This document shows positions 48,501 to 59,718 of a DNA stretch of 64,000 nt, one piece after another. The stretch is from Ulota crispa (Eukaryota; Streptophyta; Bryopsida; Orthotrichales; Orthotrichaceae), in contig OY987243.1 of assembly GCA_963920765.1 (NCBI GenBank), positions 8,432,001 to 8,496,000 on the forward strand, read 5' to 3'. A program made the position numbers and the translations under genes. The notes beneath the pieces are model-generated. The model had not been told where the DNA came from and ran no database searches. It worked only from the letters and a program-made list of their open reading frames with translations. The stretch's first letter is position 1; every line of letters starts with the position of its first letter.

Positions 48501-50264
48501 AGGCTTTAACCATAATTGTATTGAGAATTAATGCTAAAACAATGAGATAAGAATTAGGGTTTGATAAATGTAGTCCAAATTAGATTGTTAGAAATGTGAT
48601 GAGAATTAGGTTTTCAAAAAAGTAATGAAAATTAGGGTTTAATAATATAGTGGATTTAGCAAGATCACACAATAAGAAGCATCCAATGCTGATTCCTTTA
48701 GAAGTTGTCACCAAGTTGCCTTTTGTGACAAGTGACACTAATTCCAAGACCTTGGATAAGAGTCTCTAGAATTATGATTCAATACGTGATTTTGAATTAT
48801 AGGATTGTGACATTTGAGTGCCATGTTCATTCTAGGTGAGTTTGTTAAGGTCTAACATGCAAGTGGTATAAATTAGCTAATTTGGATGTTAAGTTCTATT
48901 AGCTACTTAGATGTTATTAACCAATTGTATGCCAATACTTGCAAGGTAATCAATGGAAGTTAGATTTTTCAAGTTAGCTAACTCATAGGACTTGGTTGAT
49001 GTGCGTAAATTTATGGAGTTGAGTTTGAATTGTTGTAATGAATGTAACTCATGTTAGCAGGTGTTATCCCTAATAATTCATCTCTAATTTGCTAATTGAC
49101 ACAACTTGGGCATTGCTAGCATTTAGTAAATGATTGGATTCATTTGAAGCTAAAGTAACTGACTTAAGTTTCTATTGCAAAAACCTCTAATAGTTCCTAG
49201 AGCACAAGTTTAATCAAAGTAAAAAATTTAAAAATAGAGTATAATTCAAGTTTAATGAAATTAAAATCTGGGAAAAAGTAGAAGTGCAAAAGTTATAAAA
49301 AGAGATTTTTAAATATAAATCTCAACCTATGCAAAATGGATGCAAAATGGGTTTTTTTAATACAAATTTTAAGGTATGCTAAATGGATTCTTTTTTTTGA
49401 TGCAAATCTCAATCTACGCTAAATGGAGTCACCATTATTCAATTAGCTTTGCTAAATAGGTTTACTAACTAGTAGATCAATAAAAATATTACAAAATCTA
49501 GTCACGGTTTATAATTAAAAGCTTTTACTATCAACTTTAGAGCTTTTAGGTAGTTTGTTTTTACTTTCATTGGTTTTGAAAAGATACAACATTATCAATG
49601 AATTGAAAGAAAGGACAATTAGGGAAAAATGTAGATGAATTAGGTGTGTTTAGTTCTTTATTTTATTTATATTTATTTACTGCTTAAAGATCAGAATTTC
49701 ATTGTTGCAAAAGCTTTTACTTTTAGCAAAAGAAAAATTATGGATTTTTTAGATTTACCTATTGAAGTCAAGAACTATTTATGAACATTTTGACATTTTA
49801 AGTATTTTCACTCCTTTCCACCACAATGACTCACCATTATTGCATTGGTCAAGTTGAAATTTGCAATTATGAGCCTTCTATTACATGTATCTCATTCACA
49901 ACTGCTTGTTTGACATGCATAGAAGCATAATTTAATATTTTAACCAATTTCAACATCATTCTATCCAAATCTAATAAGATAATACAATTTAATCAAAAGT
50001 AAGATTTTAGAAAGTCAAGTGAACCATGCTTGTTTCTATATCTTCATGATTCAAGACTCACATTTCAACCCGTAAACGCCAAACGTGACTAGTTTGCTTA
50101 CTATTTATTGATGTATTAGAAATCATCTTATGTTTAAGGATTAAAGAAATAGTGACATTTTTATCGTATAGGAGTATAATGAATGTAACTTTCCAAGCAA
50201 TTGAGAAGTACCAATAGCCTACGGTGAGATTTTTAGAGGGGATTAAAGATGGTATTAAACTAAA
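42561..50264. other. 7.7 kb very AT-rich region without a recognisable gene
   Basis: Only short open frames. One at 43,784 begins MADNNNLPSNCLPTSN and runs to a GTAAG donor-like site; it may be a decayed first exon. No domain was recognised anywhere. A small inverted motif built on ACAATTGCATAA lies at 43,486-43,525. The whole stretch looks like old decayed repeat DNA. Confidence 0.4.
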
Positions 50265-50895
50265 GGGTATTGATACGGTGCATGACACTTATAACCAATA
50301 ACAGCCAATTTAAGTGGTTAGCCTAAGGCTTTGTCAAAAAAAAAGTTATCAAAAAATCGAGTCCACCAAGATGAAGCTTAAACCCTAAGCTTCATCTTGG
50401 TGGACTTGATTTTTTGATAACTTTTTTTTTTTGACAAAGCCTTAGGCTAACCACTTAAATTGGCCGTTGTTGGTTATAAGTGTCATGCACTATATGTCTA
50501 CCACACACTTTCAGCTATTCTACCACCCTTCCAGGAAAAAAAATTAGATTTCTACCATCAAATAGTTGAATTTGAGAAATTAGAATTTAGATTTGGACTT
50601 AGAGACATGGATTTTGTCTAGAACCATAAAAAAAAGTTGTAATTGAACAACACCCAATGCAAAAGCTTAGCTAGGGAGAAAAGTATTACTTTTATTTTTG
50701 TTCATAAAAAAAGATAAGCTTTTTCATTGGGCGTTGTTCAATTAGAACCTTTTTATGATTCTAAACAAAATCACAGACTCTAAGTCCAAATCTGAATTCC
50801 AAATTCTCAAATTCAACTTTTTGATGGTAGAAATCTAAAATTTACCTTGGAGTTGGTAGAATAGTTGAAAGGGTGTGGTAGACATATTAATCCCC
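50265..50895. mobile_element. Foldback MITE, family F copy 3, interrupted by a hairpin element
   Basis: The right end reads GGTAGACATATTAATCCCC. The left end is split: GGGTATTGATA before the nested hairpin and TATATGTCTACC after it. Inner blocks match copies 1 and 2 (GGACTTAGAGACATGG against CTCTAAGTCC, TAATTGAACAACACCCAATG against CATTGGGCGTTGTTCAATTA). About 418 bp once the 213-bp insert is removed, the same size as copy 1. Confidence 0.7.
50278..50490. mobile_element. 213-bp near-perfect palindrome (hairpin MITE)
   Basis: GTGCATGACACTTATAACCA at the left is exactly complemented at the right. The two arms of about 103 bp differ at only about four positions, and the loop is a few bases (ACCC region near 50,385). 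A transcript would fold into a hairpin of about 100 bp. It sits inside the left end of a family F foldback, so it is younger than that element. Confidence 0.9.
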
Positions 50896-52398
50896 TAAAC
50901 AAAAATTTGTAGTTAATACAATATTCATTAAGCCCTAAAGCCTTGTTATACCCTTGGGGGAACAAATTGGATTTTGAGCAGGTATTTACGGCCTAAATTT
51001 TTGTCCTGATTTTTTGAAACTTTAATGGAAGAGAGGAAAACACGTCAGCTTTTGGGGAATATAAATTTTATTCCAATCTATGCATGGGAGCAAAAGTTAT
51101 GCCTAGATAAGCACAAATTTATGGAAATTGAGCATAATTTTTTTTATGCAAAACTTGTTTTTTTTAAAATTATTTTTCTCATAGGTTATAGTTTTGTCTA
51201 CATTTGAAGCTTTGATACATTCCATTTGTACTGGTTATGAAAAAGTTATGGACAATCTTGTTTTTTGGGCAATTCAAGTATCTTCTTGAGAAAATAACTT
51301 ATAAACTTCATTTTTGAATGCAAGTTTAAAATTTTTCCAAAAAAATTGTTGGAGAGGGTGAAGTTTGCTTTCTTGAACAATCTTGCCTTTGTGATTATTG
51401 CATTTCAATTCCATTGTAGGGTTATTAAAAATTTAAGTTTTTGTGCAATCTCATACCTTCTTCTACCTCATGTTTTTTTTAAGAATGAAATTAAGTATTT
51501 TTTGTTTTGATTTTTTTTCTAAGATTCTTAACTCAATTTTCCACCATAAAAAAATAAACTCAAAATTGTGTGGTTCAAAAAATTTAAATTAAAAAATTCC
51601 AAAGTCAAATAATCTAATCATGTAAGGTGCAAAAAAGTATGTTTCTTACACTTTCAATGCAAATATCTTGCAATTTGTGTGGTTAAGGTTTTGAATTTTA
51701 TTTTCCACATTCTTATACTAGTCAAGTACAAGATCCTACAATTAGATATGCAAAAAGACCAATGTTCAAACTTTTTTACTCTTTGTGATAGAAATGGCAG
51801 TTTTGAGTATCTTTTGACAAAATAAATTCCCCAAGGCTTTAGGAATTTGGGGAAAATCCAAATTTGGGGATTTTGAATTTTAACATCCTCATGAGAGTAT
51901 TTATTGAATACTCGTTCAAAGAAGATAAAATCCAAAAGTCTCTGATTTTTTTTCTCAAATTAACAAATATTGTGTTACTTGTAAATAACAAGTAGAAGGA
52001 AGAATACCGAAGAAACTATTATTTTGCATTGTTTCTAGCTCCTTCTACTTGTTTCAACAAATATGTGTATTGGGAATGATTACTATTGAAATAAACTTCA
52101 ATAAAGTCCACAAAAGTCAATAAATGAGCAATCAAATACCATGCACGGAAATGTGGCTAGCTAATAAAAGAGGAGTTGGTAAGTACGGTCGGCATGATTT
52201 AAGGACAGAGCTCAAATTTTAAGAAGCTACTGTTGATTAAAAACTTGACCAACTTTTTGAATTTTATCCAGAGTAGAAGGTCATCAATCATCATTGTTGG
52301 GTGACTTGCTATAACATGTACTAAAAACTGCAATTTGTTCTAAACAAACGCATGCAATGTACTATTAGAGAAGTGTTGTTGAGAGCTTTCAATAGGTA
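50896..52398. other. Gene-free AT-rich stretch
   Basis: No gene or element termini recognised; a 93-codon minus-strand frame at 51,654-51,935 shows no domain. Confidence 0.4.
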
Positions 52399-53309
52399 TT
52401 AACCCGTAAGGGATCAAGTCCATTTTCCCGTGAAAGTCTCTGAAAAATTGTCACTTTTTGGGAATGAGTATAAAGGTAGGAAAAATAGTTATTTTGAAGA
52501 TTCAATCATAAGATTTTGTCCTAGACTATGGGAGGTACTTGTGGGAAAAAAATCAGCTCATTCTAGAGGTAGACAAGTGAGAAATTAATATCTGAAGTGA
52601 TAAAAAAAGTTTTTTTCCCTACTTTTGACCTCTCCTATATTAAAAAAATTGCTTTACACAAAGTTGAGGTTTATTTCCCTATGTAAAGGACCAAGTTAGG
52701 TAAGTATGGGAGAATTTTCAAATTAATTGGAGGTGTACATCATACTTTGTAAAATCTTGCAATGCCATAAGGCCATAAAATTTGCCTAAACACTAGGCAA
52801 AACTAGAGGATTTATGTAAAATTCAAAAATCTCAAGTACTTTGATCCAAATGGTGAAAACCAAGGAATCTTAGTTTACTACAACTAGGAAAAAAAAAGTA
52901 AAAAAAAAGTAAAGCACCAAATTTTATAAGGGGCAAAAGGAATTGAGGTTTGGGAGTCCCATACCTACTAGCAAACTAAAACTTTGCACTCATCAATCAA
53001 AATTGAATGATTCAAAACTTCCCACATGTATAAAAATCTTAAAAATAAAATTTAGATTTTTTTTAAATGCAATTTTTAAAGAAGCTTTTTGAGGTGCCTG
53101 GGTTGCCTGCCCTACCCCGTTTTTTAGAAAGTCATGCATAACTTCTTCAATAAATGTCGGAATGAAGAAAAAAGTAGATGTGCACATATATCTTTGAATT
53201 CCCCACCAACTTCAAAAGTTTCAAAAATCCATAAAAATTGGTTTAGTCATACGTACATGCCCAAGGCCCATTTGTCCCCCAAGGGGATAGTTGGTCCTTT
53301 AGGGGTTAA
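52399..53309. mobile_element. TTAA-flanked non-autonomous element, family B copy 3
   Basis: TTAA/CCCGTAAGGG at the left and CCTTTAGGGG/TTAA at the right, 911 bp. Collinear with 6,256-7,204 and 18,279-19,212 (AAGATTTTGTCCTAGA, GGAGGTACTTGTGGGAAA, AAAGTTGAGGTTTATTTCCC, GTACATGCCCAAGG). No transposase. Confidence 0.8.
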
Positions 53310-54419
53310 GCATTTGATTTTGAATAGAAATTCCACTAGTGAGACTTTTGGGAAGATTTGATGGCAACACATTGTGAAATTGAGCATTTTTCAAGTATCT
53401 TGAACAACAAAAAAATCCTTTTCCTTCACTTGTTTCCTTATTTTCATATGAGAATGAGGAACAAGTCCTATGTTTGCTAACGTGGGGATAAACATTACCA
53501 CTTCCAATAAACATCTTCAATCTTTGCCAACTTTACTGGAAGTTGGCACATGGAAGTTTGCCTTTAAAGAGAAGGAGATGGACTTGGTTAAATGCAAGAA
53601 TGAGCCATGCATACCTGGCTCAGAGCTTTCACACTTTACACACAATCAAGTGCTAACTCGCTAAGAGTTTACATTTGGTTTTGAAGAGCCCTCTAAATTC
53701 TTGTCCTTCATCTTTGCTTTTCAAATGTGCCTCACAAATAGTCAATTGACCAATTGTCAAGTGGAATAAAGGATAGAGTTCAATAAACTTAAGGTCTTGA
53801 TACTACCACCTTTTTTTTGATAATACCACCCCAGGTTTAACATCATTGTTCAATTATTAGTAGTTTTTGGAGATGATTTTAAAATAAAATAAAAAACATA
53901 AATATGTATAAAATCAAGTGATTTATTGTTGATATTTTTCAAAATGATAATTTGCAATCAAAATTTTTGATCTAAAAGGCAACACTATATTCTCTTTTCT
54001 AATCAAAAACTTGATTGCATTTTATCATTCTGGAAAATACCAAAAAAAATTCACTTGATTTGATACATATTTAAAACTAATTAAAAAAATCATCCCAAAA
54101 ATAACTAAAAATTGAACAATAATATTAAACATGGGGTGGCAGTATCAAGACCCTAAATTTAGGATAAGTTGAGTGATTTCAAGTGTCATTACTTGACAAG
54201 TTAGGTTTGAGTGTCAAGAAAACAATATGAGAAGCCTATGGAGCCCGGGGAGCACTTGTTGTCCAAGTATTGTGAGTGTCAAATCTTTTCTAGAGTAATT
54301 ATGGAGATGCTTTTGGATTGAAGTGTTTGAACAAGGACTTCAAACAATACAGTGCTTCTAATAGTACCTCAAAATTACAAGAATATCACTTTCATTCTTT
54401 GAAAAAAATAAAAATGTCA
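53310..54419. other. Gene-free stretch
   Basis: No gene recognised. An imperfect inverted pair occurs at about 53,770-54,160: AAGGTCTTGATACTACCACC at the left against GGGGTGGCAGTATCAAGACC at the right, with ATTGTTCAATTATTA-like inner blocks. This suggests one more old foldback element of about 380 bp. Confidence 0.4.
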
Positions 54420-54744
54420 AGTAGAAGGCTCATAAACAGACCATCAAAGGGTTGCAATTAAATTTGGGGAGGAGAAACCTCTTGAAATATTTTTCTTGAA
54501 AGACAAGAGGAATTGGCATCTAATCCAAGTTGTTTCATAATTTTTGAAACTTTGTGAAATTAGGTATGAAATTTTGAAGTTGAAATAGCATATGACTCTA
54601 AAATTGCCCACCTCCTCAAATGTACGTTGTTTGTACATTTTTGAACCCTTGAAAAATAACATATACAAATAGAGTACAAATAGAGTACTTTTAAGAAGGT
54701 GGGTGGTTTTAGAGCTTGGGCGGTTTATGAGTCTCATACCTTAG
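54420..54744. mobile_element. MITE family E copy 2
   Basis: Left AAGGCTCATAAAC and right GGTTTATGAGTCTCATACCTT are inverted relatives. The body matches the MED9-intron copy: CCTCTTGAAA, TTGAAAGACA, GGCATCTAA, CACCTCCTCAAATGTA. About 325 bp, no coding. Confidence 0.65.
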
Positions 54745-55474
54745 TGAAGAGGAATGATAACAATCTGGAGACATTCTTGTTCAGCTGGGCTAACTGGACA
54801 CCATTTGCATAATGTTGACTCTTCAAAGAGCATCTTTGAAACAACTACACAAACGGCTACTTGAACTTCTTGTTAAACAATTCAGACTTGGAAATATGAC
54901 TTTCACTACAGTTAATATTGCGTTTATGTTGCCCTACACCAATTTCTTGACAATTTTATAGTATATAAATATATTAACTTTTTTTACAATAATTTTGTCA
55001 ATAGTTACTGCAATGAATAATGTTTAAAGAGTTTGGCAATAACAACAAAGTTGAAGAAATACAAACTAGCTGTGTCCAAGTCACAAATCATGTCAAAATT
55101 TAGTATCTAGATAGTTGCATGTGTCTCCAAGTAGCCGAGTAATGAGTCATGAAGTATCTTTTTATGGTAAGACAGTCTAATTGTGAAGGCAACCTAAATA
55201 CAATTTTAATGAACATGTTTTTGTAACTAACTGTAAAACAAAAGCTAGAGATATCTGTTCCTTTCTTTTTCCTGGTCTTTGTTTATCTCTTGTGTTAGAC
55301 TATGTTTGGAGGAAAGTTTTTGTGAAGCTTATCATTTCACATAGTTTGTCCCTCAACATGGCTAGAATTAGATAATTTGTTGTTTTGTGGGGCAAGGGTG
55401 GCACAATCTCATACTTTTTTGCAAGCATGATAATAGTAATAACTTGCCCCCTATCTTGGGGTTATGCAATGGTA
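54745..55474. other. Gene-free AT-rich stretch
   Basis: No gene or element borders recognised. Confidence 0.35.
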
Positions 55475-55570
55475 TATCCTCCTTTGCGGGTCTACACTAC
55501 ATCACGATCTTTGAATCCAAATGTGAATTCAATTTTTCAAATTCAATCTCTTGATGGTAAATATCTAAAC
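55475..55570. mobile_element. Relic of a family F foldback
   Basis: About 95 bp resemble one inner arm of family F copy 2: GTCTACACTACATCACGATC, TCTTTGAATCCAAATGTGAA, then TTGATGGTAAATATCT. The other arm was not found. An open frame passing through it (55,385-55,672) is not taken as a gene. Confidence 0.5.
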
Positions 55571-55685
55571 TCTTACATTTTTTGGCCATCAAAAAAGCTA
55601 AACTCTTCTTTCCTAGCCCCACAAAACAGCATGTCATTTACTTTTAGCCCCTCAAACACAAGGAGTTCATGATTGTGGTAAGAGC

Positions 55686-56680
55686 ATGTCCACTTGTACT
55701 ATAAAATAATGAGTTGGGAAGATTTTTGAATGAAAAAGGAGTAATTAATGCATGGACGTGGCAAAATGTTCTTTATTGGCATTGCAAAAATTGTAATATC
55801 CCTATGCACAACAAATCCTTCAAACACTACCTTTCTTTGAACAAATAATAGGTTGAATAAGCAATGATGGAGAATTTATTTATTTTTTCAAGCAAGGAGG
55901 GTTTATTATTGGTTGAACGCTATTTTACATATTGTAGGTTGAGAGCAGATTCAACATATCTGTGCCAAATCAATTATTTTTTGAGAAAAAACGAATTCGG
56001 CATCCGCTTTTGTAATTAAACAAGATTGGGCATTTTCAGAAAAAGTTGTTATTATTTGGTATTCAACCAAATTTTCTAGTAGAATTAAGCCTTTTTCTAA
56101 GCATCTTCCACCTTCTAAAATTAACCCTTGATAGAAAATTTGCAGTAGATTGAGCCCTTTTGGAATCAATCTTAGACTTCCATTGTTAGCTAAGCTTAAT
56201 GTTTTTATAATATTTGGCATTTCAATTTTTTGATTTGTTTGACATTGGACATTTTTGAAGAATAATTTATGAAATAATTTGGCAAAATTTTGAGGAATTA
56301 TTTTATGCCGAATCTGCTCTTGCTCTCAACCTACAGTAGTTGGATGGGTGGGGGAAACAAATAAACAATTAACATTGTATTTCCTAGTGATAAACTTTTT
56401 GAGGTCACTTGGAGATGTTATATGAGAGCTCCTACACCCATATTGTAAAACTCAGTGACGGAGATTTTTGGTAAAAAGGGAGCAATCAGTGCATGGATCC
56501 GCCAAATTATTCTCCTTTGCAGGGCAAAATTCACATTTTTTCAATGCTCAACAGTTCTTTCAAATACTACTTTTTCTTCTATAAATATAGCTTGACGTAG
56601 TAAATGATGGAGAATCTGATTGCTTCTGTAAACAAGGAAACTTGTCATTGGTTGAACGTTATTTTATCTAATTAGATAAT
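55686..56680. repeat. Pair of diverged direct repeats flanking a foldback
   Basis: About 240 bp at 55,686-55,931 recur at about 56,429-56,680. Shared blocks include AGATTTTTG, GTGCATGGA/ATGCATGGA, AATGATGGAGAAT and ATTGGTTGAACG(T/C)TATTTTA. The copies are clearly diverged. Origin unknown. Confidence 0.55.
55934..56334. mobile_element. Foldback MITE, ends GTAGGTTGAGAGCA
   Basis: GTAGGTTGAGAGCAGATTC at the left is matched by GAATCTGCTCTTGCTCTCAACCTAC at the right (five extra bases). About 400 bp. It lies between the two direct repeats. The minus-strand 89-codon frame inside has no recognised domain. Confidence 0.65.
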
Positions 56681-56758
56681 TGGGGTAACAAGTGCTCAAC
56701 ATTAGAAACAAGAAACAATTTGTTTTCTTGGTATAAAATTCAAGAGGTTGGTTGGGAT

Positions 56759-57270
56759 GCTCTAAAAGCATCTTCAATCCACCTGGCAAACAAGCGCAAT
56801 ATCAAGACAAGCTTTTTAATAGTAAAAAATTACAACACAAAATCATTATAATTTGAAGGGTGTGAAATGCTTATTGTGAAAACAAAGTAAAATATGGCTT
56901 GGACATTGGTTGATTTAGATGCATTAAATCAAATGTTAGTGAACTTCCAAAAAAAATAGAGGCCTCTCCAAATCAAGCCTAAATAAGGAAAATTCAGTCA
57001 AGAGGACACCAATTGTATTGACCCAGTGGCTGAATTTTTCCCATTTAAGCTTGATTTGGAGAGGCTTCTAATTTTTTTGGAAGTTAGGCAACATTTGATG
57101 TACAACATCTAAATCAACCAATGTCCAAACCATATTTTAATTATGTTTTCACAATAAGCATTTCACACACTTAAATTATAATAATTTGTATTGTAATTTA
57201 TTAACTATTAAAAGATATGGCTTTGTATACAAGGCGTGTTTGCGGGGTGGATTGAGGATGCACTAAGAGC
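56759..57270. mobile_element. Foldback MITE, ends GCTCTAAAAGCATCTTCAAT
   Basis: The left end GCTCTAAAAGCATCTTCAAT and right end ATTGAGGATGCACTAAGAGC are inverted relatives. Inner blocks also pair (CAACCAATGTCCAAACCATA against TTGGACATTGGTTG, GCCTCTCCAAATCAAGC against GCTTGATTTGGAGAGGC). About 512 bp. First of four MITEs placed end to end. Confidence 0.75.
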
Positions 57271-57960
57271 ATCTCCTGCCACCCTCCAATTACCAAGCGC
57301 CCTTTAATTGATATCTGTTCATTTAGGGCGGCTTCACACTATGGCCAAAGGTCAAGAGGTCCTTGGTTTCCACCAATCAAATTGCATGAAATTGAGAGTT
57401 TGGCTTCTCAACTCTTCACACTAGAGGCCAAACTCCAAAGGCCGTCATCCTTCAAAATGCCTACATGCATGATAGCACTTTATCATCCAAAGTGATGGCC
57501 TCTCAAAGGGAAGTTTGGGTCTAGCAAAAATGGAGACCTAAACTATGGGCGAGAGGCCGTCAGTTTCAACATTTACTACCTATTTTCAGTAGATTTTCTT
57601 GGCCTCTAAACAAAGTTTGGCCACTCAATATGACAGCCTCTTGACTTGGTTGGCCATAGTGTGAAGCCCTTAGGAGGGGATGGCCACTTGTATCCCCAAT
57701 AGTACAACTCACTAAACATACTTCCAACCAATCACAAGTCACAAAATTTCCAAAAGTAAAAGTAAGCTATCATCTACTATGATGACTTGCTAATCCCAAG
57801 AGAAAATATAGCTCCTAGAGGATATAGTGACCCCTTCAAAAAAATGACTTATTTGAGAGGGGATAGTAAAGGTAGTGGTTGACACACACTAGAATTGATT
57901 CTTATCATCCAAAAATTAGAGGGAGAGAACATTTGGAGGGTGGAAGGAGATATTCTAAGA
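57263..57960. mobile_element. MITE with CTAAGAGCATCTCC ends, hosting a second MITE
   Basis: CTAAGAGCATCTCCTGCCACC at the left pairs with GGTGGAAGGAGATATTCTAAG at the right (CACCCTCCAA against TTTGGAGGGTGG). Its first bases are shared with the end of the preceding MITE. It contains the Tourist-like element at 57,327-57,669; without that it is about 350 bp. Confidence 0.65.
57327..57669. mobile_element. Tourist-like MITE nested in another MITE, TTA duplication
   Basis: GGGCGGCTTCACACTATGGC pairs with GGCCATAGTGTGAAGCCC, flanked by TTA on both sides (57,324-57,326 and 57,670-57,672). 343 bp. GG(G/C)-starting ends with a TTA duplication are the PIF/Harbinger-type signature. Confidence 0.85.
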
Positions 57961-57966
57961 GGATAT

Positions 57967-58765
57967 AGTAAAGCAAAAATTACAAAATGAGTAACAAAAA
58001 CAAAAGAAATTATAGTTTGGGTAATGATTTGAAAGTAAATACAGTTTGGGTAACAAAATCTGATAACCTCAATGGATTTTGCAACTCTTGAGGGCGCAAG
58101 CTATTGAAGCTGGCATCGACACCATTGCCAACTTATCATTAGTCATGATCCTTGTTCTCTCAATTGCATTCAGTTGCGAACTTACAATCCTTGCTTGCAC
58201 CTAGTTGCCAATGTTTGCCTAACAATTGTAAATTGCACACTATCAAGGAACAATCACTTACTTTTTGCTCACAAGCACCACTTTAGAACTTCAACCTCAC
58301 ACACTCACTGGTTGACTCTCACTCACGGATGTGCATTGTGCATTGTCTAATTGATATTCAACTGCTACTTATGAATCAACTTGTGTTGGAAGACGATGCA
58401 TGATGCATGTCCATGAGTGAGAAGTGATGAGTGAGAGTGTGCGGTTGAAGTTTTGAAGCGGTACTTGTGAGCAAAAGGTAAGTGATTGTTCCCTGATAGT
58501 GTGCAATCTATTATTGTTTGGCAAACATTGGCTGCTAGGTGCAAGCAAGGTTGCAACTGATTGTGATTGAGAGAACAAGGATCATAACCAATGACGAGCT
58601 GGCAATGGTGTCAATGCCGATTTCAATGGCTTGCGCCCTCAACAGTTGCAAAATCCATTAAGGTTATTGGATTTTGTTATCCAAACTATAATTACTTCAA
58701 AGTCATTACCTAATTTGTAATTTCTTTTGTTTTTGTTACTCATTTTGTAATTTCCCTTAGAGTAA
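57967..58765. mobile_element. Long foldback element, about 0.8 kb
   Basis: AAATTACAAAATGAGTAACA near the left end is complemented by TGTTACTCATTTTGTAATTT near the right. Pairing runs through most of the length (TTGCAACTCTTGAGGGCGCA against TGCGCCCTCAACAGTTGCAA; CAATCACTTAC against GTAAGTGATTG). Arms about 390 bp, somewhat diverged. Open frames inside are palindrome by-products. Confidence 0.75.
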
Positions 58766-58923
58766 AGTCAATAAACCCCTGTTTTAGTTACCGGGGTTGG
58801 AGGACATCGTACAAAAAGTTGCAAAATCCTAGGGCGGGATACTGATACCAACGCAGGGCCCATTGTAAGGAAAAATATTATCCAGGTTCCCCCAGGCTCC
58901 CACCGTTAACTTTTCTATCTTTA

Positions 58924-59237
58924 GAGCATCTCCATTGGTGGCTTTGGCTTGCTCAAAGTGGATGAAAAGTAGCCAGGCTCCTCTCAGGCCACGCTCAAAC
59001 TCTCTTATTTGGCAAGTCTAGCAAGTCACTCTTCAAACCACTATTCATGCACTATTCACCATAACTTTAGTGAGCTTTATCCTCTACTTCCCTAGATAAG
59101 TGGTCAACTGCTTATTTATGGGGTGTCTTGGAGTGTTAGGTCACCTTTTCAAAGAGCATGGGTGGAGATTGGGAGCCTTCAGGCCTTGCCAAACCAGATG
59201 GAAAACTTTGAGCGTGTCTGAACCGGTGGAGATGCTC
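58924..59237. mobile_element. MITE with GAGCATCTCCA ends, TTA duplication
   Basis: GAGCATCTCCATTGGT at 58,924 pairs with ACCGGTGGAGATGCTC ending at 59,237, flanked by TTA on each side. 314 bp. Inner pairing includes GCTCAAAGT against ACTTTGAGC. Confidence 0.75.
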
Positions 59238-59240
59238 TTA

Positions 59241-59718
59241 CACTCTAAAACTAAAAGAGCATTGCATACTTGTATGACACTATGACCTACACCTACAACC
59301 GGATAATTTCGCCCTGCTCCAATTAGAATTAAGTTAGTTGCCATTTTCTGGCACCCACCAAGATTTAGCAGCACGCAACGGTTTTTGTGACGAATGAGAA
59401 GGGAGATGATTCCTGCCCAAAGTTTTGGCGGTAAGCGTTCGAGAACATGTTTTCATGCATCGTGATAAGGGACGGATGATATTTATCCTCAAATATCTAG
59501 TAGGTGAGATGTCAAATCGATATGTATGATTATTTTAAGTGTGGTATGGATTTTGTGAATAGCATGATCTGCATTTCAAACCACTAAGCTTGTTGAAGAA
59601 GACTTGAATGGATGTCTTTCTTGGCTCTTGAGAGATCACAGTTAATGTGGGGAAGTTTGAGGGGGGGCGGCTTTATTCAAAAACGGAGCTGACATTAATG
59701 TAAAGAAAAAAAAAAATG
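59241..59718. other. Gene-free spacer
   Basis: No gene or element ends recognised. Confidence 0.35.

Noticed and set aside
48540..48660. Repeated AATTAGGGTTT-like motifs resembling telomere repeats
   Set aside because: Units are spaced and irregular, not tandem TTTAGGG, so not an interstitial telomere.
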